This document shows positions 25,357 through 35,883 of a DNA stretch of 64,000 nt, piece by piece; within the stretch, counting starts at the first letter, position 1, and the number at the start of each line of letters is the position of its first letter. Origin of the DNA: Sulfurimicrobium sp963779055. Lineage in GTDB: Bacteria; Pseudomonadota; Gammaproteobacteria; Burkholderiales; Sulfuricellaceae. The translations under genes and the position numbers were made by a program. The notes under the pieces were generated by a model. That model was not told the DNA's origin, made no database searches, and saw nothing but the letters and a program-made list of their open reading frames with translations. The stretch covers positions 992,001-1,056,000 of the forward strand of contig CAVZWN010000004.1 in assembly GCA_963779055.1 (NCBI GenBank). Direction: 5' to 3'.

Positions 25357-28355
25357 ATTGCTTTAACAGATGCTGCGGTAAGACTTACACCTACGCTGGG
25401 CCGGCTTGGCGCCTGTGCCAATGTTTCAGCCACGCCACAGACGACTTCTCCCTCCGCGGACGGAAGCTCGACCCAGAACACACTGCCTTCCCCCTGCACG
25501 CTTTCCATGCCGATCGCCCCCCCCATCAGCTCTACCAGGCGCTTGCAGAGTGCGAGCCCGATACCCACGCCCGGAATATTCGTTTTATCCGCCCCCAGCC
25601 GGCTGAAGGACTGAAACAGCTCGCCTTGCCGGTCCGCCGGAATGCCGATACCGGTATCCCTGATGGAAATCCGCATTCTTCCCGCCGGCATCCGCAGGCA
25701 CTCGACGTGCAGGCGGCCGCCTTCCCGGTTGTATTTCACCGCATTGGAAAGCAGGTTGAGCATGACCTGCTTCAAGCGCCGGGCATCTGCGCGCACCGCG
25801 CACTTCTGGCATTGGTCTGGAAGATCGACAATTTCCACATTTCTTTCCCGCGCCGAACTTGCGATCAGTTCCAGGCATTCACGAACCAGAGAGGCAACCA
25901 TCACGCTTTCAAACGCGAATTCCAGCCGCCCCGCCTCAATACGCGACAGATCCAGCATGTCATCTACCAGGTCGCGCAAATACCAGCCCGAGCTCAGGAT
26001 ATGCTTGAGACTGTCGCGCTGGAAGGCGTTGAGCACCAGGTCCGGCTCGGACTCCAGCACCTGGGCAAATCCCAGAATGCCATGCAAGGGCGTACGCAAT
26101 TCATGGCTAACCTGAGACAGAAAGTCTGATTTTGCCCTGCTGGCCTTTTCTGCCGCCTCCTTGGCGTACTGCAATCGGTTCTGCATCGCCATCCGTTCGG
26201 ACATGTCGGTAACCGATGCCACGAAATGGGTCAACTTCCCAGCCTCGCTCCGCACTGGCGAAATGTGAATGTCGCACCACACATGGCGCCCATGCGCGGA
26301 TGACGCCAGCAACAATTTGTGCCAGTTCGTCCCGGAACGTACCGCATCGTTTAATGACTGCCATTCCTGCTCGCTTCCTGGCACTTCCTCCAGCACAGGC
26401 CAGGTCTGTCCAACCAGAGCCATGGGCGGCAATTCGACCAGGCTGGCAAAAGCCGGGTTGACATATTCGATCACCAGATCATTGCGCCGGAAAATAGCAA
26501 CTCCGCTAGGATCGGCCTCCAGCGCGCGATCATGCAGACGCAGTGCATCATCCATCCGCTTGCGCTCCGATACATCGCGCAATGAAACCTGGATGCCGGT
26601 CAGGCGACCCGACATATTTCGCATCGGCGAGGCAACCGCCTCAGCCCAGACATACCTGCCGTTCTTGCAACGCAGCCGGAAATAATCGCACCGCCCGGTC
26701 TGGTCCATCAGCACGGGGATATGCAACTGGCTGCGCACCATTTCCGCATCATCCGGATGCACGATGGAATAAGCATCCTGTTCGGTCATTTCATCTGGCG
26801 CATAGCCCAGAACCCGTGTGCACGAAGGGCTGACATACAGAATCTTCCCATCCAGGTCATGGAGCGAAATCACATCCTGCGCATTCTCTGCGAGCAGGCG
26901 GAAACGCTCTTCACTGCGTTGCAGGGATTCGCTCAATGCCAGGGAGGAAGTGATATCTGTGCGGATCGAGAAATAATGCAGCGGCAATCCGTTGCCATCG
27001 AGAAAAGGAACGATGGTCGAGGCTACCCAGTAAAGGTCGCCATTCTTGTTACGATTGCGGATATCCCCATGCCACACGCGACCCTGCGCAATGGTCTCCC
27101 ACATCTCTTCGAAGAAGCGGGGCGGGTGATAGCCGGAATTGAGAATGCGGTGATTCCGGCCAATCAGTTCCTCGCGCGAATACTGGCTGATCTCGCAGAA
27201 CTTGTCATTGACCAGAACGATATTGCCAGTTGCATCCGTCACACTGACGATGGCGTGCTTATCGATCGCTTGCAGATGATCTTCCAGAGTGCGTTCCTGC
27301 TGCTGCAATGCATCTGCCATCGCATCCATGTCCCGGGCAAGATCGCCGAACTCGCCCTGAAGGTGCTGCAAACCGCTGCGCGCGAAATGGTCACCGGCTC
27401 CAAAACGGCGTAGCGTCTTCATCAAGATATCAACCGGACTGGATACCAGCCAGTTTCCGGCAAACCAGGCAATCAGCAGCAGTGCCATGACAGCCAGAAC
27501 GATCCCCCCCGCAATAGCCAGTATTTCACTGCGCAACTGGGCGAAAGCCGCCTTTTCCTCTATCCCCACGGTCACAAAAACCTTGCCCTTTTGAGAGGCA
27601 AGGGTGTCAAAAGAGTACAGCCGCAGCACATTGTCAGGGCCATTCGCCTCGAAAAACTCCGGTTTTTCCAGCGTCATGATTTTCGAGAACAGCGGTTCAT
27701 CCGGCATGCGTTTTCCAAGCAAACCTTGCTGATCAGGCTGGCGTTGCAATACCAGGCCTTCTTCGTCGAACATCACCTGAACGGATTGTTCCGGCAGCCA
27801 TGACTGCATATCCAGACGGCTGATATTTGCCAGTTCAAGCACACCGTATATTGCCCCCTGCATGCGGCCCGACAGGTCCTCGACAGGCATAACAACCACC
27901 GCTTCTGTTTTGCCTGTCATGCCCAGACGATATTCCGCAACAAAAAATGCCTTGTCTTTCATGACCGAGCGAACCCAGGCTCTATCCTCGAACCCCGTAT
28001 CTCCCGGCTCGGGTCCGCCGCTGCACAACAGCCTGCCTTCTGTATCCATCACACCAATGCTGGCATAGCCGGCATGCTGCATTAGCACTCCGGCAATCGC
28101 TTGACAATAATTTCCCTTGAGGTCGCGGATATCGGGAATGCTTGCCAGCGTGATCAGCAGGTGGCGCGCATCCTCGATCTGGTTTGAATATCCCCTTGCC
28201 GTCAGCCGCGCCAGCGAACTCGCATTCTCATAAGCCTTGTCGGCGGCAAAACGGTAGTAGTAAAACCCGAGCGTGGCAGTCAGGACACTCACGGGCAATG
28301 CCCCCAGCACAACCAGCAGCATCAGGCGGGCACGCAGCGTCGAAAACCGGCTCAT
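25353..28355 (-). CDS. Cache-HAMP-multi-PAS histidine kinase
   Basis: A 1000-residue membrane kinase. A helix at residues ~10-30, an extracytoplasmic dCache-like sensor (~40-270), a second helix (AIAGGIVLAVMALLLIAWF) and a HAMP region precede three PAS/PAC units (~390-780). The catalytic end has the H-box FLSQVSHELRTPLHGILGF, N-box NLLSNAVKYNREGG and G-box VGIGLALCKRL. The frame is open 115 codons further upstream, but that part overlaps the upstream kinase gene. The ATG at 28355 overlaps its stop by 4 nt and starts just before the first helix. There is no own receiver domain; the REC-PP2C protein is a plausible target. Confidence 0.9.
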   Translation of the reverse strand: MSRFSTLRARLMLLVVLGALPVSVLTATLGFYYYRFAADKAYENASSLARLTARGYSNQIEDARHLLITLASIPDIRDLKGNYCQAIAGVLMQHAGYASIGVMDTEGRLLCSGGPEPGDTGFEDRAWVRSVMKDKAFFVAEYRLGMTGKTEAVVVMPVEDLSGRMQGAIYGVLELANISRLDMQSWLPEQSVQVMFDEEGLVLQRQPDQQGLLGKRMPDEPLFSKIMTLEKPEFFEANGPDNVLRLYSFDTLASQKGKVFVTVGIEEKAAFAQLRSEILAIAGGIVLAVMALLLIAWFAGNWLVSSPVDILMKTLRRFGAGDHFARSGLQHLQGEFGDLARDMDAMADALQQQERTLEDHLQAIDKHAIVSVTDATGNIVLVNDKFCEISQYSREELIGRNHRILNSGYHPPRFFEEMWETIAQGRVWHGDIRNRNKNGDLYWVASTIVPFLDGNGLPLHYFSIRTDITSSLALSESLQRSEERFRLLAENAQDVISLHDLDGKILYVSPSCTRVLGYAPDEMTEQDAYSIVHPDDAEMVRSQLHIPVLMDQTGRCDYFRLRCKNGRYVWAEAVASPMRNMSGRLTGIQVSLRDVSERKRMDDALRLHDRALEADPSGVAIFRRNDLVIEYVNPAFASLVELPPMALVGQTWPVLEEVPGSEQEWQSLNDAVRSGTNWHKLLLASSAHGRHVWCDIHISPVRSEAGKLTHFVASVTDMSERMAMQNRLQYAKEAAEKASRAKSDFLSQVSHELRTPLHGILGFAQVLESEPDLVLNAFQRDSLKHILSSGWYLRDLVDDMLDLSRIEAGRLEFAFESVMVASLVRECLELIASSARERNVEIVDLPDQCQKCAVRADARRLKQVMLNLLSNAVKYNREGGRLHVECLRMPAGRMRISIRDTGIGIPADRQGELFQSFSRLGADKTNIPGVGIGLALCKRLVELMGGAIGMESVQGEGSVFWVELPSAEGEVVCGVAETLAQAPSRPSVGVSLTAASVKAI

Positions 28356-29998
28356 CCAGCCTCCGCTTCCATGCGCTGCACCGGCAGCCAGATGCGGAAT
28401 GCAGTGCCCTGACCGGGCTCGCTTTGTACCTCGATGCGCCCGCCGTGCTTCTGAACGATGCCATAGGAAAGCGACAACCCCAGCCCGGTGCCCTTGCCGA
28501 CCGCCTTGGTGGTGAAGAAAGGCTCGAAAATACGGCACATGCTTTCCTGCGCGATCCCCCTGCCGGTATCGGCAATCTCCACCCATACCTCGTCGCCCTC
28601 GCTGCCGGTACAGACGGTGATCGAGCCCGTCGTTTCGATGGCATGGCCGGCGTTCACCAGCATGTTCATGAATACCTGGTTCAATTGGGATGGCAGGCAT
28701 TCGATCTCGGGTATTTCTCCATATTGCCTGACAACCTCTGCCTTGTACTTGAGCTCATTCCAGACAATGTTGAGGGTACTTTCCAGTCCATGGCGCAGGT
28801 CCGCCCACACCCACTCCTCCGCTGCATCCACCCGTGAAAAGTCCTTCAGGTCCAGCACGATTGCCTTCACCCGTTCGAGACCATCTTTCGATTCCGCCAG
28901 TAATTCACGAAGATCGTCGCGCAGGAATCCGAAATCCTTCTCGTCCCTGAGCCGCCTCGCCGCCGCCAAGCATTCGCCCGGCGCATCCGCCTCGGCTGCC
29001 GCATAGGCATCGAGCACTTCCAACATGTCCTGCGTATAGCGCCCCAGGGTATTGAGATTGGAACTGACGAAACCGACAGGGTTATTGATCTCGTGCGCCA
29101 CGCCCGCCGCAAGCTGGCCGATGGCGGCCAGCTTTTCCGATTGCAGCAACTGGTGCTGCACGCTTTCCAGTTGCTGGTTCAGTTGTGTCAGCTCGTCAAA
29201 GCGCTTTTGCAGATCGCGCTGCATGCGCTGCTTCTCGGTGATGTCCATGAAGGCGACTACGACGCCCTGTGCACCGTCTTCGCCCAGCACCGGGGTAATA
29301 GTGTATTCGACCGGCAGGCTGGTACCGTCTTGTCGCCATAGCACGTCGTTGTCCGAACTGCGCGACAGGCCGTCGCGCAACGCATGGCAGATCGCGCAGC
29401 CTTCGTCACCATAGGGCGTGCCATCCGGCATGCTATGGTGGACGCTGAGCACCGGGCGGTTGAGCAGTTCTTCCACTTCCCAGCCCAGCATGTGCGCGGC
29501 GGAAGGGTTGACGAAGGAAATCAAGCCACTGCTGTCAGTACCGAGTATGCCCCAGCCCGCAGTATTCAGGAGCAGCTCATATTCACGCGACAGGCGCTCC
29601 ACGGATAACTCGAACTTCTTACGGTCAGAGATATCCTCGATTATGCGCACGGTGCGGAAATCCTGCCACCTCTCGTTCCGAACCAGAGAAACCGTCACTC
29701 GCACCCAGACTTCACTCCCGTTCCTGCGCAAATAGCGTTTCTCCAAGCGGTAAGTGTCGGATTCGCCACTTACCACTGCTTCGTTCAGTGCTTTCGTTTC
29801 CTCACAATCCTCGGCATGCGTCAATTCTTCCGCCGCCACGCCCTCCAGCTCGTCGCGTGTATATCCCAGCATGAGACAGAGCGCCTGGTTGGCATGCACG
29901 ATGCGCCCTTGCAGGTCCACCACCGCCATACCGATCGGCGCATGTTCGAACACCGCCTCGAAGCCGCTCCTGTCGGCATCCATTGCGTGGCTGTTCAT
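28352..29998 (-). CDS. PAS-PAS histidine kinase
   Basis: A 548-residue soluble kinase. Two PAS/PAC sensors (FEHAPIGMAVVDLQGRIVHA; LLNTAGWGILGTDSSGLISF) precede a coiled coil. The kinase H-box is AAGVAHEINNPVGFVSSNL, followed after an unusually long helical insert by MNMLVNAGHAIETTG (N-box), DTGRGIAQ and GTGLGLSLSYGIV. A conserved ICHALRDG-type Cys (DEGCAICHALRDG) lies in the second PAS. The start at 29998 is chosen because GAAAGGCGGG lies upstream and it gives a 4-nt overlap with the preceding stop; an ATG 18 nt upstream is also possible. Confidence 0.9.
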   Translation of the reverse strand: MNSHAMDADRSGFEAVFEHAPIGMAVVDLQGRIVHANQALCLMLGYTRDELEGVAAEELTHAEDCEETKALNEAVVSGESDTYRLEKRYLRRNGSEVWVRVTVSLVRNERWQDFRTVRIIEDISDRKKFELSVERLSREYELLLNTAGWGILGTDSSGLISFVNPSAAHMLGWEVEELLNRPVLSVHHSMPDGTPYGDEGCAICHALRDGLSRSSDNDVLWRQDGTSLPVEYTITPVLGEDGAQGVVVAFMDITEKQRMQRDLQKRFDELTQLNQQLESVQHQLLQSEKLAAIGQLAAGVAHEINNPVGFVSSNLNTLGRYTQDMLEVLDAYAAAEADAPGECLAAARRLRDEKDFGFLRDDLRELLAESKDGLERVKAIVLDLKDFSRVDAAEEWVWADLRHGLESTLNIVWNELKYKAEVVRQYGEIPEIECLPSQLNQVFMNMLVNAGHAIETTGSITVCTGSEGDEVWVEIADTGRGIAQESMCRIFEPFFTTKAVGKGTGLGLSLSYGIVQKHGGRIEVQSEPGQGTAFRIWLPVQRMEAEAG

Positions 29999-32900
29999 TG
30001 CACCCGCCTTTCGCATTCCAGCACGCGGCAGCAGGAGCCGGGATGCGGCAGCGGAACCGCATGGCCTGGTTGGGAAACTACCTGTGCCTGGTGCAGGAAG
30101 GCCGCCTGAATGGTTTCATTCAGTTCGTCGTCGTTCCATGGCTTGCGCACGATTCCGTGCGCAACACCGCTCCCCAAGGCAGAATCGAAGATATTGGCGT
30201 TGTTGTCGCCCGAGAGGATGATTCGTATGGTTTCCGGAAAAGTCCGGCTGATGCGGCCGAGAAAATCCATACCGGACATGCCCGGCAGATGATGCTCACA
30301 CAGCACCACCTGTGCACCGTGGGTGGCCAGCGCCTCCATCGCCTCCCCGGCACTGCCGGCACCCAGGATGCGATAACGATCGTCATCCCGGAGCGAACGG
30401 CTTAGCGCGTTTCTTGCTTCTTCCTCGTCATCCACAATCAGCAGCCTGGGCTCGCTGCGCTCGCGCCCGAATCCCGACACATCCAGCCTGCGCCCTTCGC
30501 GCAGAAGCTGTTCGGCCTCATCCTGCGGCAACGGCCTGCTGAAATAATAGCCCTGCAATTCGTTACAACCCACGTAGTGCAGAAATGCGGTCTGACCAGC
30601 GGTTTCCACGCCTTCCGCGACCACCGACAGGCCAAGGCTGTGCGCCATGTTCACGATGGTGCGCACAATGGCAGCATCGTCCGGATTGGTCGTCGCATCA
30701 CTGACGAAAGACCGGTCCACCTTGAGCACGTCGATGGGAAACAGCTTGAGATAGGACAAGGAGGAATAGCCGGTGCCGAAATCGTCTACCGACAGTGTCA
30801 CCCCCAGCCCCTTGAGCAGTTTCAGGGTCGCGATGGCCGCTTCGGTGTCATGCATCACCGTGCTTTCGGTGATTTCCAGCTCCAGCAGTTCCGGGGCCAG
30901 CTGCGATTCCGCCAGTACCCGCGCCACTCGCTGGACCATGGAGGGATCACGGAACTGGCGCGCCGACAGGTTGACCGCCATGCGCACCGGCGGCAGGCCC
31001 GCATCCTGCCAGGCGCGGGCCTGCTGGCAGGCCGTTTCCAGCACCCAGTTGCCGATCGGCACGATGAGTCCGGAATCTTCCGCCACACCGATGAAGCGGC
31101 CCGGCATGACCATCCCCTCGCGCGGGTGGTTCCAGCGCACTAGCGCTTCCATGCCGACCACCGCACCGCTGACCAGGCTGACCTGGGGCTGGAAATGCAA
31201 CGCCAATTCGTCGTGCTCGATGGCCAGTCGCAAGTCATGTTCCAGCTCGACCCGTGCGCGCATGCGCTCATCCATATCCGCAGTGAAAAAGCGGAAAGCA
31301 TTGCGCCCATCCTCCTTGGCACGGTACATGGCGATATCAGCATGGCTCAGCAGTGTTTCCGCATCTTCGCTATCGGCTGGATAGACCGCGATACCGAGAC
31401 TGGCGCTCACATGGACTTCGCGTTCGCCCACCAGAAAAGGAAAAGACATTGCGGCAAGGACCTTCTCCGCCACCGTTGCGACCTCCTGGGTCCGGTGAAT
31501 ATCCGGCAGCAGCAGGATGAATTCATCCCCACCCTGCCGCCCGAGCGTATCTCCCGCCCGAAGTGCGGTGACAAGGCGTGTGGAGGCCAGTTTCAGCAGT
31601 TCATCCCCGGCAGCATGCCCACGGGTATCGTTGACGTTTTTGAAATTGTCGATATCCAGATAGACGACTGCAAGCTGGTGGCCATTACGCAACGCTTGTT
31701 GCATAGCCTGCCGCAGACGGTCCAGCACCAGGACACGATTCGGCAATCCCGTCAGTGAGTCATGCATAGCCTGGTGATGCAACTGAATCTCATGGCCCTT
31801 ACGCTCGGAGATGTCGCGGGCAATCATCAGCACTGACACGATCCGGTTTTCCAGGTCTCGTTCCGGCACTGCGCGCGAATGAAAATAGCGCAGACCTTGC
31901 GCGGGCAGATCGATTGCCCATTCGGATGAAGATTCCCTGCCGCTGGCGAATACCTCACGTACCGCATCCTGCCAGGCCTTGCCCAGAGTGGCTTCAAATC
32001 CCAGTATCTTCCCAGGTCCTGCCCAGCAGCTCATGATGACTCTGGCCGATAAACGGCTCGATCGCCGGATTCGCGTAGAGAAAGCGCAGTTCATGGTCGA
32101 AACGCACGATCACGTCCGGCGCATTGTCCACCAGGGCCTGAAACTCCTGCGAATGACGCTGCAGAATGACCTCCATTTCCCTGGCAGCGCTGATATCCCG
32201 CACTACCGCGACGATTTTCAGCTGCCCGCCATCCATCAGTGGCGACAGACTGATGGCCACAGGAATGATGACGCCATTCTTGCACAGGGCGGTCAGATCA
32301 CGCCGCGCTCCCATAGCTTGCGCCACGGGGTTGGATGCATAAGCAGTGCGATTCAGCACATGGCTGGCGCGCATTTTTTCCGGCAGCAGCATCTCCACCG
32401 GCGAACCCAGCATTTCCTGCTGGCTATAGCCGAAGATTCTTTCCGCCATGGCATTCGCAAGGCAAATGCGGCCAGCATCATCGAGGAGAAAAACCGCATC
32501 TGGTGCCGAGTCGAACATCATGCGAAAACGCGCCTCGCTTTCACGCACTGTTATTTCCGACGCTGCCAGCTCACGATACGGCTGTTTAACCGCCACCACG
32601 AATATGCCGCGATACAGCATGGCGTAGGCCGCGAACTTGGAAATATGACCCAGCAGGTGGTTCAGTTCGTTGACCTGCCGGTAAAGCGTAAACAGCAGTT
32701 CGCTCGCGATCATCACCACGAGAGCGGAAAACACCCATTGCGCGCCATAGCACGCTGACTTGTCATGGCGGCGCAGAATGATCAGGGCTGCTGCGCCATA
32801 CAGTCCGATGATGAAATATTCCGCGCCGATCTTGAACGGCGTCAGGCCTTGCCCGGCGATGAAGGTCGCCGGCAGCCAGTCCGGGTGTGCCAGTACCAGC

Positions 32901-33442
32901 CAGTAAACAAATCCCGTCCAGCACAGGGCCAGCGCGAGCGCAAGGTAACGCCATGCCTGATCAGCACGGCTGGGCGGTAGAGCCACCGCCGCGAACAGCG
33001 CCACTCCGGCGGTAAAACGCGCCGCCAGCCAGAATCCGATGCCTTTTTCCACACCGGAGGGCGTAACGAAAACCGGCATTCCGGGGAAGGACAGAAGGTG
33101 CCCGAGATCCAGCAACCCCACTGCGAGAAAGGATGAAGACAGCACCATGAGAAAGAACGAGCCGCGCTCGCCGGCAGCATGCCAGCCCACCCCGAAAATC
33201 ATCGCGGCCACCGCTACCGCAACCGCTTCAACTGCGATGTGAAAGACCAGGTAATTGCTCGTTGGGAGTTGCGCATTGCTGAAATAACCGCTTTCTGCCA
33301 GCCACGGCAAGGCCAGCAGGATGAGGCTGGCGGCCAGGACTGCAATCGACAGCCCCGCCATGAATCCCTGCCGCGACGCCACCAGATCCACGCGGCCGGG
33401 CATGACGGATGGAAAGGCCGGCTTGCTTGCGTGCTCAGGCAT
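29995..33442 (-). pseudogene. MASE3-PAS-PAS-GGDEF-EAL-REC cyclic-di-GMP protein, frameshifted
   Basis: Two frames make one logical protein of about 1,148 residues. The first frame has a seven-helix MASE3-like membrane sensor (~20-270) and a PAS unit, and ends GRTWEDTGI at a TGA near 32017. The second frame continues EATLGKAWQDAVREVF, finishing that PAS, then GGDEF (GRQGGDEFILLLP), EAL (MEALVRWNHPREG, ELEITES, DDFGTGYSSLSYL) and a C-terminal receiver (LLIVDDEEEARNAL, VVLCEHHLPGMSG). In the receiver the usual phospho-Asp position is Glu (LCEHHLPG), so it may be locked or inactive. One extra T, or two missing bases, explains the break. It overlaps cheB by 8 nt and the next kinase by 4 nt. Confidence 0.85.
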
Positions 33443-34514
33443 ATTTCATGATTTCTGCCGGAATTGCCTGCAGCGCCGCGCTGCGATCCACCCCGCCCAG
33501 CTTCACAGCTTCCTTGGGCATGCCGTAGACCACGCATGAGGCTTCATCCTGAGCCACGGTGAAAGCACCTGCATCGTGCATTTCCCTGAGCCCACGCGCG
33601 CCGTCGTCGCCCATGCCGGTCATGATGACGCCCAGCGCATTTTTACCCGCGAATTTGGCTACTGAACGAAACAGCACATCCACCGAGGGTCGATGTCGGT
33701 TGACCAGCGGGCCATCCACCACTTCCACGTGATACTGGGAACCGTTGCGCTTGAGCAGCATGTGCCTGCCGCCGGGCGCGATCAGCGCACGGCCTGGTAT
33801 GACGCGATCTCCGTTCTGCGCCTCGCGCACCTCGATCTGGCACAGGCTGTCGAGCCGGGCGGCGAAGGACGCAGTGAACTTTTCCGGCATATGCTGCACG
33901 ATGACAATCCCGGGCGAGACGCGCGGCAAAGCGGTGAGCACTGTTTCAAGCGCCTGGGTGCCTCCGGTGGAGGTGCCGATGGCGACAATACGCTCGGTGG
34001 TCTGGGCCATGGCATGGCTGGCGGCGGGCAGAATCGCATCGGCATTGAGCTTGGGATGAATAGCGGCGGGCGAAGCAGGCGCGCTGCTGGTCCTCAGATT
34101 CCGCACGTTGGCGGTTGCTGCGGCTTTCACGGCACGGATCAGGTCCGAACCAGCGTCTTCCAGTGCCGCGCGGCGGTTGCCAATGCCCGGCTTGGGCACG
34201 ATCCCGACCGCGCCGGCTGCCAGGGCCTGCATGGCGGTTTCCGAGCCCTTCTCCGTGATCGATGAGCAGATCACTACCGGCGTCGGTCGTTCTGCCATGA
34301 TCTTCCGGAGGAAGGAAATGCCGTCCATGCGCGGCATTTCCACATCCAGGACGAACACATCCGGCCACTGCTTTTTCATCCGTTCCTGCGCAAAAATAGG
34401 GTCGGGCGCGGTCGCAATCACCTCGATGCCGGCATCGCTGTTGAGTACTTCGGACAGCACCTGCCGCACCACGGCGGAATCGTCCACGACCAGAACTTTT
34501 ATGGGTGTTGACAT
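33435..34514 (-). CDS. cheB: chemotaxis response regulator protein-glutamate methylesterase
   Basis: A 359-residue CheB that removes methyl groups from receptor glutamates and deamidates glutamines. The N-terminal receiver has VDDSAVVRQVL and VFVLDVEMPRMDGISFL. The C-terminal esterase has the catalytic triad regions IGTSTGGTQALE (Ser), IVQHMPEKF (His) and MTGMGDDGARGL (Asp). It follows cheD by about 12 nt. Confidence 0.97.
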   Translation of the reverse strand: MSTPIKVLVVDDSAVVRQVLSEVLNSDAGIEVIATAPDPIFAQERMKKQWPDVFVLDVEMPRMDGISFLRKIMAERPTPVVICSSITEKGSETAMQALAAGAVGIVPKPGIGNRRAALEDAGSDLIRAVKAAATANVRNLRTSSAPASPAAIHPKLNADAILPAASHAMAQTTERIVAIGTSTGGTQALETVLTALPRVSPGIVIVQHMPEKFTASFAARLDSLCQIEVREAQNGDRVIPGRALIAPGGRHMLLKRNGSQYHVEVVDGPLVNRHRPSVDVLFRSVAKFAGKNALGVIMTGMGDDGARGLREMHDAGAFTVAQDEASCVVYGMPKEAVKLGGVDRSAALQAIPAEIMKYA

Positions 34515-34526
34515 GTTTTCCCTATC

Positions 34527-35039
34527 TCAAAATCCATTGCAATGACCGGCACCCTGCAGGGCAAGCTGGCGCACCCAGACATGACCGGACCAGATGTCGA
34601 ATATCACCGTACGGTGACCGGCGCCCCCTAGATGCTCCGATATCAGATTCTGCCCATGATGTTTCACCAGATGCCGCCCGGCATCGGCGTTCTTCAGGCC
34701 AATATGGCCGTTTCCCGCCGCTGTGTGCCGCACAAACATGTTGCCGCCGCCAAACATCTTGACCTGGTATTCAGCCAGGTCGGTCCCGCTCCGGCGAATC
34801 TCCTCAAGCAGCAGGCCGAATGCTTCGTCCGCGTACTTGCCATCCCCCGTCTTCATTGCCTTTTCATGCCGGCTGGGCAGCATGTAGTGGCACATGCCGC
34901 CGATATGCAGTTTCGGGTGCCAGACCGTAATCGACACACAGGAGCCCAGAATCGTCCGGATGCGCGTATCCCGGTCCCCGAAGTAATATTCGCCGGGGTT
35001 CAGAAAAATCTCGATGACATGGGGCGGTGCCTTGCGCAT
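34527..35039 (-). CDS. cheD: chemoreceptor glutamine deamidase CheD
   Basis: A 170-residue CheD, which deamidates specific receptor glutamines. The catalytic Cys lies in TILGSCVSITVWHP and the His in GGMCHYMLP. The start at MRKAPPHVIEIFLNPGEYYF is preferred, since the longer frame overlaps cheR. It lies between cheR and cheB with gaps of 7 and 12 nt. Confidence 0.95.
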   Translation of the reverse strand: MRKAPPHVIEIFLNPGEYYFGDRDTRIRTILGSCVSITVWHPKLHIGGMCHYMLPSRHEKAMKTGDGKYADEAFGLLLEEIRRSGTDLAEYQVKMFGGGNMFVRHTAAGNGHIGLKNADAGRHLVKHHGQNLISEHLGGAGHRTVIFDIWSGHVWVRQLALQGAGHCNGF

Positions 35040-35046
35040 GGTTGGG

Positions 35047-35856
35047 TCAGGCTGATTTTCTGTATACAGATGGCCGCACCGGCTTGAGCACATCGGTCAC
35101 GCCGTTGAGGCTTTCCGAATGCCCGATGAGCAGATGACCGCCCGGCCTGAGCGTGGCGGCGATGCGTTCCACCACCCGCGCCTTGGTCTCGGTATTGAAG
35201 TAGATCATCACGTTACGCAGGAACACCACATCAAACTCACCCAGCCGCGGCAGGCTTTCATTAAGGTTGATCTGGTGGAATTTCACCCGCGCACGCAGGC
35301 GCTTATCCATGATAAACCGCCCATCCTGGGAACCCACGCCCTTGAGGCAGTATTGCTGCAGGTACCGCTGGGGAATATGGCTCGCCCGCTCCATCGCATA
35401 CAGCCCGCTGCGGGCGCGCTCCAGCACGCGCGTGCTGATGTCGGAGGCGACAATTTCCCACGGCGCCTCGCCCAGATGCTCCGACAGAACCATGGCCAGG
35501 GTAAAGGGCTCCTCGCCACTGGAGCAGGCCGCGCTCCACACCCTGAACGGCACACCGGGCCGACGGGCAGGAAGAAGGTGCTGCTCCAGGAAGTCGAAAT
35601 GCTTGGGCTCGCGGAAGAAATAGGTTTCGTTGGTGGTGAGCAAATCCAGCGCGGTCTGCAGTTCTTCCGGTTGCTCCCCGCTCTTCAGCAGGCGCAGGTA
35701 ATCATGGTAGGAATCTAGCGAATAGTGTTTCAGCCGCTTCGCCAGACGCCCGCAGACCAGTGCTTTCTTGGCTGGAGAAAGACTGATTCCGGCAATCCGG
35801 TAAATCAGTTGCTGAAATTCACCGAATTCATGATCGGATAATGTGGATTCCTGCAT
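35047..35856 (-). CDS. cheR: chemotaxis protein methyltransferase CheR
   Basis: A 269-residue SAM-dependent methyltransferase that methylates receptor glutamates. The N-terminal helical domain (FGEFQQLIYRIAGISLSPAKK) precedes the Rossmann fold with VWSAACSSGEEPFTLAMVL (SAM loop) and FDVVFLRNVMIYFN. Length is typical for a stand-alone CheR without TPR repeats. It lies 27 nt downstream of the NIT-domain receptor gene. Confidence 0.97.
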   Translation of the reverse strand: MQESTLSDHEFGEFQQLIYRIAGISLSPAKKALVCGRLAKRLKHYSLDSYHDYLRLLKSGEQPEELQTALDLLTTNETYFFREPKHFDFLEQHLLPARRPGVPFRVWSAACSSGEEPFTLAMVLSEHLGEAPWEIVASDISTRVLERARSGLYAMERASHIPQRYLQQYCLKGVGSQDGRFIMDKRLRARVKFHQINLNESLPRLGEFDVVFLRNVMIYFNTETKARVVERIAATLRPGGHLLIGHSESLNGVTDVLKPVRPSVYRKSA

Positions 35857-35883
35857 TTCCTGCTCCTGTTAGCCCTTACTCGT

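Noticed and set aside
25353..28700. N-terminal extension of the Cache-PAS kinase by 115 codons
   Set aside because: The extension lies inside the 3' end of the upstream kinase gene and reads as low-complexity Arg/His/Gly; the ATG at 28355 overlaps the stop in the usual ATGA manner.
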